DNA from: Actinobacteria bacterium UBA2272
GTDB taxonomy: Bacteria; Actinomycetota; Coriobacteriia; Anaerosomatales; Anaerosomataceae
Direction of reading: 5' to 3'
Length of the DNA: 64,000 nucleotides
Assembly (NCBI GenBank): GCA_002347725.1
Contig: DDXA01000003.1
Coordinates: forward strand, 505,147-569,146
The position numbers were made by a program, and so were the translations under genes. Positions 61,688-64,000 of this stretch are shown here, piece by piece. The notes under the pieces are model-generated. The model saw only the letters and a list, made by a program, of their open reading frames with translations, ran no database searches and was not told where the DNA came from. Position 1 is the first letter of the stretch. Each line of letters opens with the position of its first letter.

Positions 61688-63358
61688 CTAGACGATGACC
61701 CGCGCGATCTCCTCGATGGATGTCCGACCCATGCGGACCTTCTCGAGGCCATCCTGCTTCAGGGTGAGCATGCCCTGCTGACACGCCACGTCACGGATCG
61801 CCTCGGCGGTCGCCTCCCTGACCGTCAGGTCGCCGATCTCCTCGGTGATCAGCATGACCTCGTGAACGCCAAGCCGCCCCCGGTACCCGGTCCCGCCGCA
61901 CTTCTTGCACCCTTTCGCACGCCATAGCGACTGGGGCAGAGCGTCCTCGGCGTATCCCGCATCCAGTAGGACCTGTTTCGGCGGCTTGTACTCGTCTTTG
62001 CAGTCGGGGCAGAGGCGCCGCGCGAGCCGCTGGGCCAGGACACAGTCGACCGCGGACGCGACGAGGAACGGCTCGACGCCCATCTCGGTGAGCCGGGTCA
62101 CCGCACCGGCCGCGTCGTTGGTGTGAAGGGTCGAGAGCACGAGGTGTCCGGTGAGCGCAGACTCAATGGCGATCTTGGCAGTCTCCTGATCGCGTATCTC
62201 ACCGACGAGGATGATGTCCGGCGAACAGCGCAGGAACGAACGCAGCGCACGGGCGAACGTGAGCCCCGCCTTGACGTTGGTCTGCACCTGGTTCACGCCC
62301 GGCAGCCGGTACTCCACAGGATCCTCGGCGGTGAGGATGTGCTTGCCGGGGTCGTTGAGGACGTTGATCGCGGCGTAGAGCGAGGTGGACTTGCCCGAGC
62401 CGGTGGGTCCCGTGACGAGGATCGCGCCATACGGCTTGCGGAACGAGGACTCGAAGCGCTCGAGCGATCCGGGCAAGAAACCGAGGTCCTCGAGGCGCAA
62501 CATGATGCTGTCCTTGCGCAGGATGCGAAGCACGACTCGCTCTCCATAGACGGTCGGAAGCGTCGAGACGCGGAAGTCCAACTGGTGCCCGCCGATGGTG
62601 AGCGCGGTATGCCCGTCTTGGGGTTTGCGGGTCTCGGCGATGTCCATATCGGCCATGATCTTGAACCGCGACAGGATCGCCTGCTGCGTGCTCTTGGGGC
62701 TGCGCATCATCTCATGGAGCACGCCGTCCACCCGATAGCGGACGCGAAGATCCTTCTCCTGCGGCTCGACGTGGATGTCGCTTGCCCGATCGGTGACCGC
62801 CTTGTTGATGATGTAGTTCACGAGTTTGACGATCGGCGCCTCGTCAGTGACCTCGGTCATGTCCGCAAGGGACACCGTCTCGAGCTCGTCGGGGCCCCCG
62901 AGATCGTCTTGATCCATGGTCGTCGCGACCTTGTAGAACTCCTCCACGGCCGCGACGATGCCGTCTTTGGTGGAGATGGCCGACGTGATCTCGTACCCCG
63001 TGATGATGCGGAGGTCGTCCAGCGCGAGCACGTTCTGCGGGTCGGCCATCGCCACGACGAGCTGGTCGTCGACGATCTTGACGGGCATCAGCGTGTATCG
63101 AACCGCGAGATCCCTCGGCACGACGGCTATCGCGTTGGCGTCCGGGCGCGTCTCGGAGAAGTCGACGTACTGGATGCCGATCTGCTTGGCCATGACCGAA
63201 AGGATGCCGCCCTGCGTGGCATAGCCGAGATCCACCAGGACGCGGCCGAGCGGACTACCGGTGGCCTTGTGGACCTCCAGGGCGTCTGTGAGCTGACGCT
63301 CGCTTATGATGCCGGCGCGCAGGAGCAGTACGCCGAGTCGTTCCCCCGCCTCCGCCAC
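61688..63358 (-). CDS. pilB: Type IV pilus extension ATPase PilB
   Basis: 556 residues. N-terminal MshEN domain (LGVLLLRAGIISERQLTDAL; possible c-di-GMP-binding type) and GspE catalytic domain. Walker A GPTGSGKS at 317-324, Asp box TAEDPVEYRLP, Walker B IILVGEIRDQETA, His box STLHTNDAAG. The zinc site has Cys450, Cys453, Cys484 and Cys487. Powers pilus assembly. GTG start; 117 nt separate it from the gene before it. Confidence 0.96.
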   Translation of the reverse strand: MAEAGERLGVLLLRAGIISERQLTDALEVHKATGSPLGRVLVDLGYATQGGILSVMAKQIGIQYVDFSETRPDANAIAVVPRDLAVRYTLMPVKIVDDQLVVAMADPQNVLALDDLRIITGYEITSAISTKDGIVAAVEEFYKVATTMDQDDLGGPDELETVSLADMTEVTDEAPIVKLVNYIINKAVTDRASDIHVEPQEKDLRVRYRVDGVLHEMMRSPKSTQQAILSRFKIMADMDIAETRKPQDGHTALTIGGHQLDFRVSTLPTVYGERVVLRILRKDSIMLRLEDLGFLPGSLERFESSFRKPYGAILVTGPTGSGKSTSLYAAINVLNDPGKHILTAEDPVEYRLPGVNQVQTNVKAGLTFARALRSFLRCSPDIILVGEIRDQETAKIAIESALTGHLVLSTLHTNDAAGAVTRLTEMGVEPFLVASAVDCVLAQRLARRLCPDCKDEYKPPKQVLLDAGYAEDALPQSLWRAKGCKKCGGTGYRGRLGVHEVMLITEEIGDLTVREATAEAIRDVACQQGMLTLKQDGLEKVRMGRTSIEEIARVIV

Positions 63359-63475
63359 TCACACATCACTCCATCGATAGTGCGGATGCGCGCTCGTCTG
63401 GCCCGCAGCACGATAGTACGACACATGCGCGCCCCAGTGACAGAATCGGACCGTGCGGAACCGGGCGCGTCCGCC

Positions 63476-64000
63476 TTACCAGCCGCGCGCCTTCCTTAAG
63501 TCGCCGAGAAGGATCGAGGCGAGCCTCTGGAACTCGTCGTACGTGCGCGTGCCCGCCTTGACTCCGACCCTCGCTCCCCCACCGGTGAAGTGGAGCTCGA
63601 CCGGTGCGACGAGATGGTACCCCGCGTCACCTTCGGAGCCGGTAGCCGTTGACGTCTCCACAGCGTGCGACGGGACGGCGGGGTCGACAGCGGGCAGTCG
63701 CCCGGCTGCGGGAGGCACGGGTGCACTCGACAGCGCCTGACCGAGAGATGGCACCGGTGCAAGCGGCAGGAACGCCGAGACGTCCGGAATCGGGTCCGCC
63801 TCATGGACTGAGGGTGGGTGCGATAGCGCGCGCTCGTGCTCCTCGGGTGTCAAGAGCATGGCTGGCTGCGCGGCGGCGGCCATGAGCCGCTCGAGATCCT
63901 CCGCAAGCGAATAGACGTGCGCAGCCGGAGGGTTCGGGGGCGCGGCCGGCGGCGGTGTCAGCGCCGGCTCAGGTTCCGGCTCCGGTTCGGGCTCGGGCTC
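63476..64000 (-). CDS. C-terminal part of an unknown protein with Glu-Pro repeats (runs off the window)
   Basis: The frame is open from the right edge to the stop at 63476 (174 visible residues), so the gene starts beyond the window. The visible part begins with EPEPEPEPEPEPALTPPP, a stiff Glu-Pro linker, then HVYSLAEDLERLMAAAAQPAMLLTPEEHERAL, a Pro-rich stretch, and ends with VELHFTGGGARVGVKAGTRTYDEFQRLASILL. I do not recognise the domain. Its place before pilB suggests a pilus or signalling role, but this is only context. Confidence 0.75.
   Translation of the reverse strand, partial: EPEPEPEPEPEPALTPPPAAPPNPPAAHVYSLAEDLERLMAAAAQPAMLLTPEEHERALSHPPSVHEADPIPDVSAFLPLAPVPSLGQALSSAPVPPAAGRLPAVDPAVPSHAVETSTATGSEGDAGYHLVAPVELHFTGGGARVGVKAGTRTYDEFQRLASILLGDLRKARGW

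Overview
The window is a dense, high-GC bacterial chromosome segment with almost no spare sequence and no tRNA, rRNA, CRISPR array, transposon or phage gene that I can see. The gene content points to Actinomycetota, most likely a deep anaerobic lineage near Coriobacteriia (inference). Reasons: a division and cell wall (dcw) cluster that lacks ftsA; an FtsZ whose GTP loop reads AGEGGGTGTG, as in actinobacteria; a diaminopimelate-type MurE (DNPR motif); the order tlyA-nadK-recN-steA-steB ... pyrG ... xerD; and a complete type IVa pilus assembly operon.

Layout: (1) 1-16.7 kb, minus strand: the dcw cluster mraZ-rsmH-ftsL-ftsI-murE-murF-mraY-murD-ftsW-murG-murC-murB-ftsQ-ftsZ, with the start of a further gene (position fits pgeF) at the left edge and a convergent small membrane protein gene. 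The mraZ promoter carries a 10-bp-periodic array that looks like an MraZ operator. (2) 16.7-18.4 kb, plus strand: a 52-residue membrane peptide and a DUF4349 lipoprotein behind a good promoter. (3) 18.5-23.7 kb, minus: a BmpA-type nucleoside ABC importer (lipoprotein, ATPase, two permeases) plus a small membrane protein. (4) 23.9-31.9 kb, minus: xerD, DUF3866, an M20 peptidase, pyrG, an MraY/WecA-like phosphoglycosyltransferase and a membrane protein with a degenerate phosphatase-like ectodomain. (5) 32.1-34.4 kb, plus: murJ and a family 2 glycosyltransferase. (6) 34.4-51.2 kb, minus: sixteen co-directional genes, aroC-aroKB-aroQ-pepP-efp-(carboxyltransferase::AccB fusion)-accC-asp23-nusB-xseB-dxs-tlyA-nadK-recN-steA-steB. 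(7) 51.3-64 kb, minus: the type IV pilus locus (partial unknown gene, pilB, pilC, two major-type pilins, pilD, three large minor pilins, pilM, pilN, pilO, pilP-like).

How it works together: the dcw genes make lipid II and the septal machine. MurJ, the SteA/SteB pair, the GT2 and the second phosphoglycosyltransferase form a second envelope neighbourhood 15 kb away, interrupted by strand switches. The aro/dxs/acc/efp block is housekeeping metabolism and translation. The pilus locus encodes the assembly motor, alignment complex and pilins; no pilT or pilQ is in view.

Most unusual items: a pyruvate-type carboxyltransferase fused to a complete AccB in the usual accB position; the envelope module with a probable pseudo-phosphatase and a divergent phosphoglycosyltransferase; the periodic MraZ operator; paired histidine-tailed pilins each followed by its own hairpin; and a possible AUA start codon for murJ. 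I did not find anything that I can call a wholly new system with confidence.
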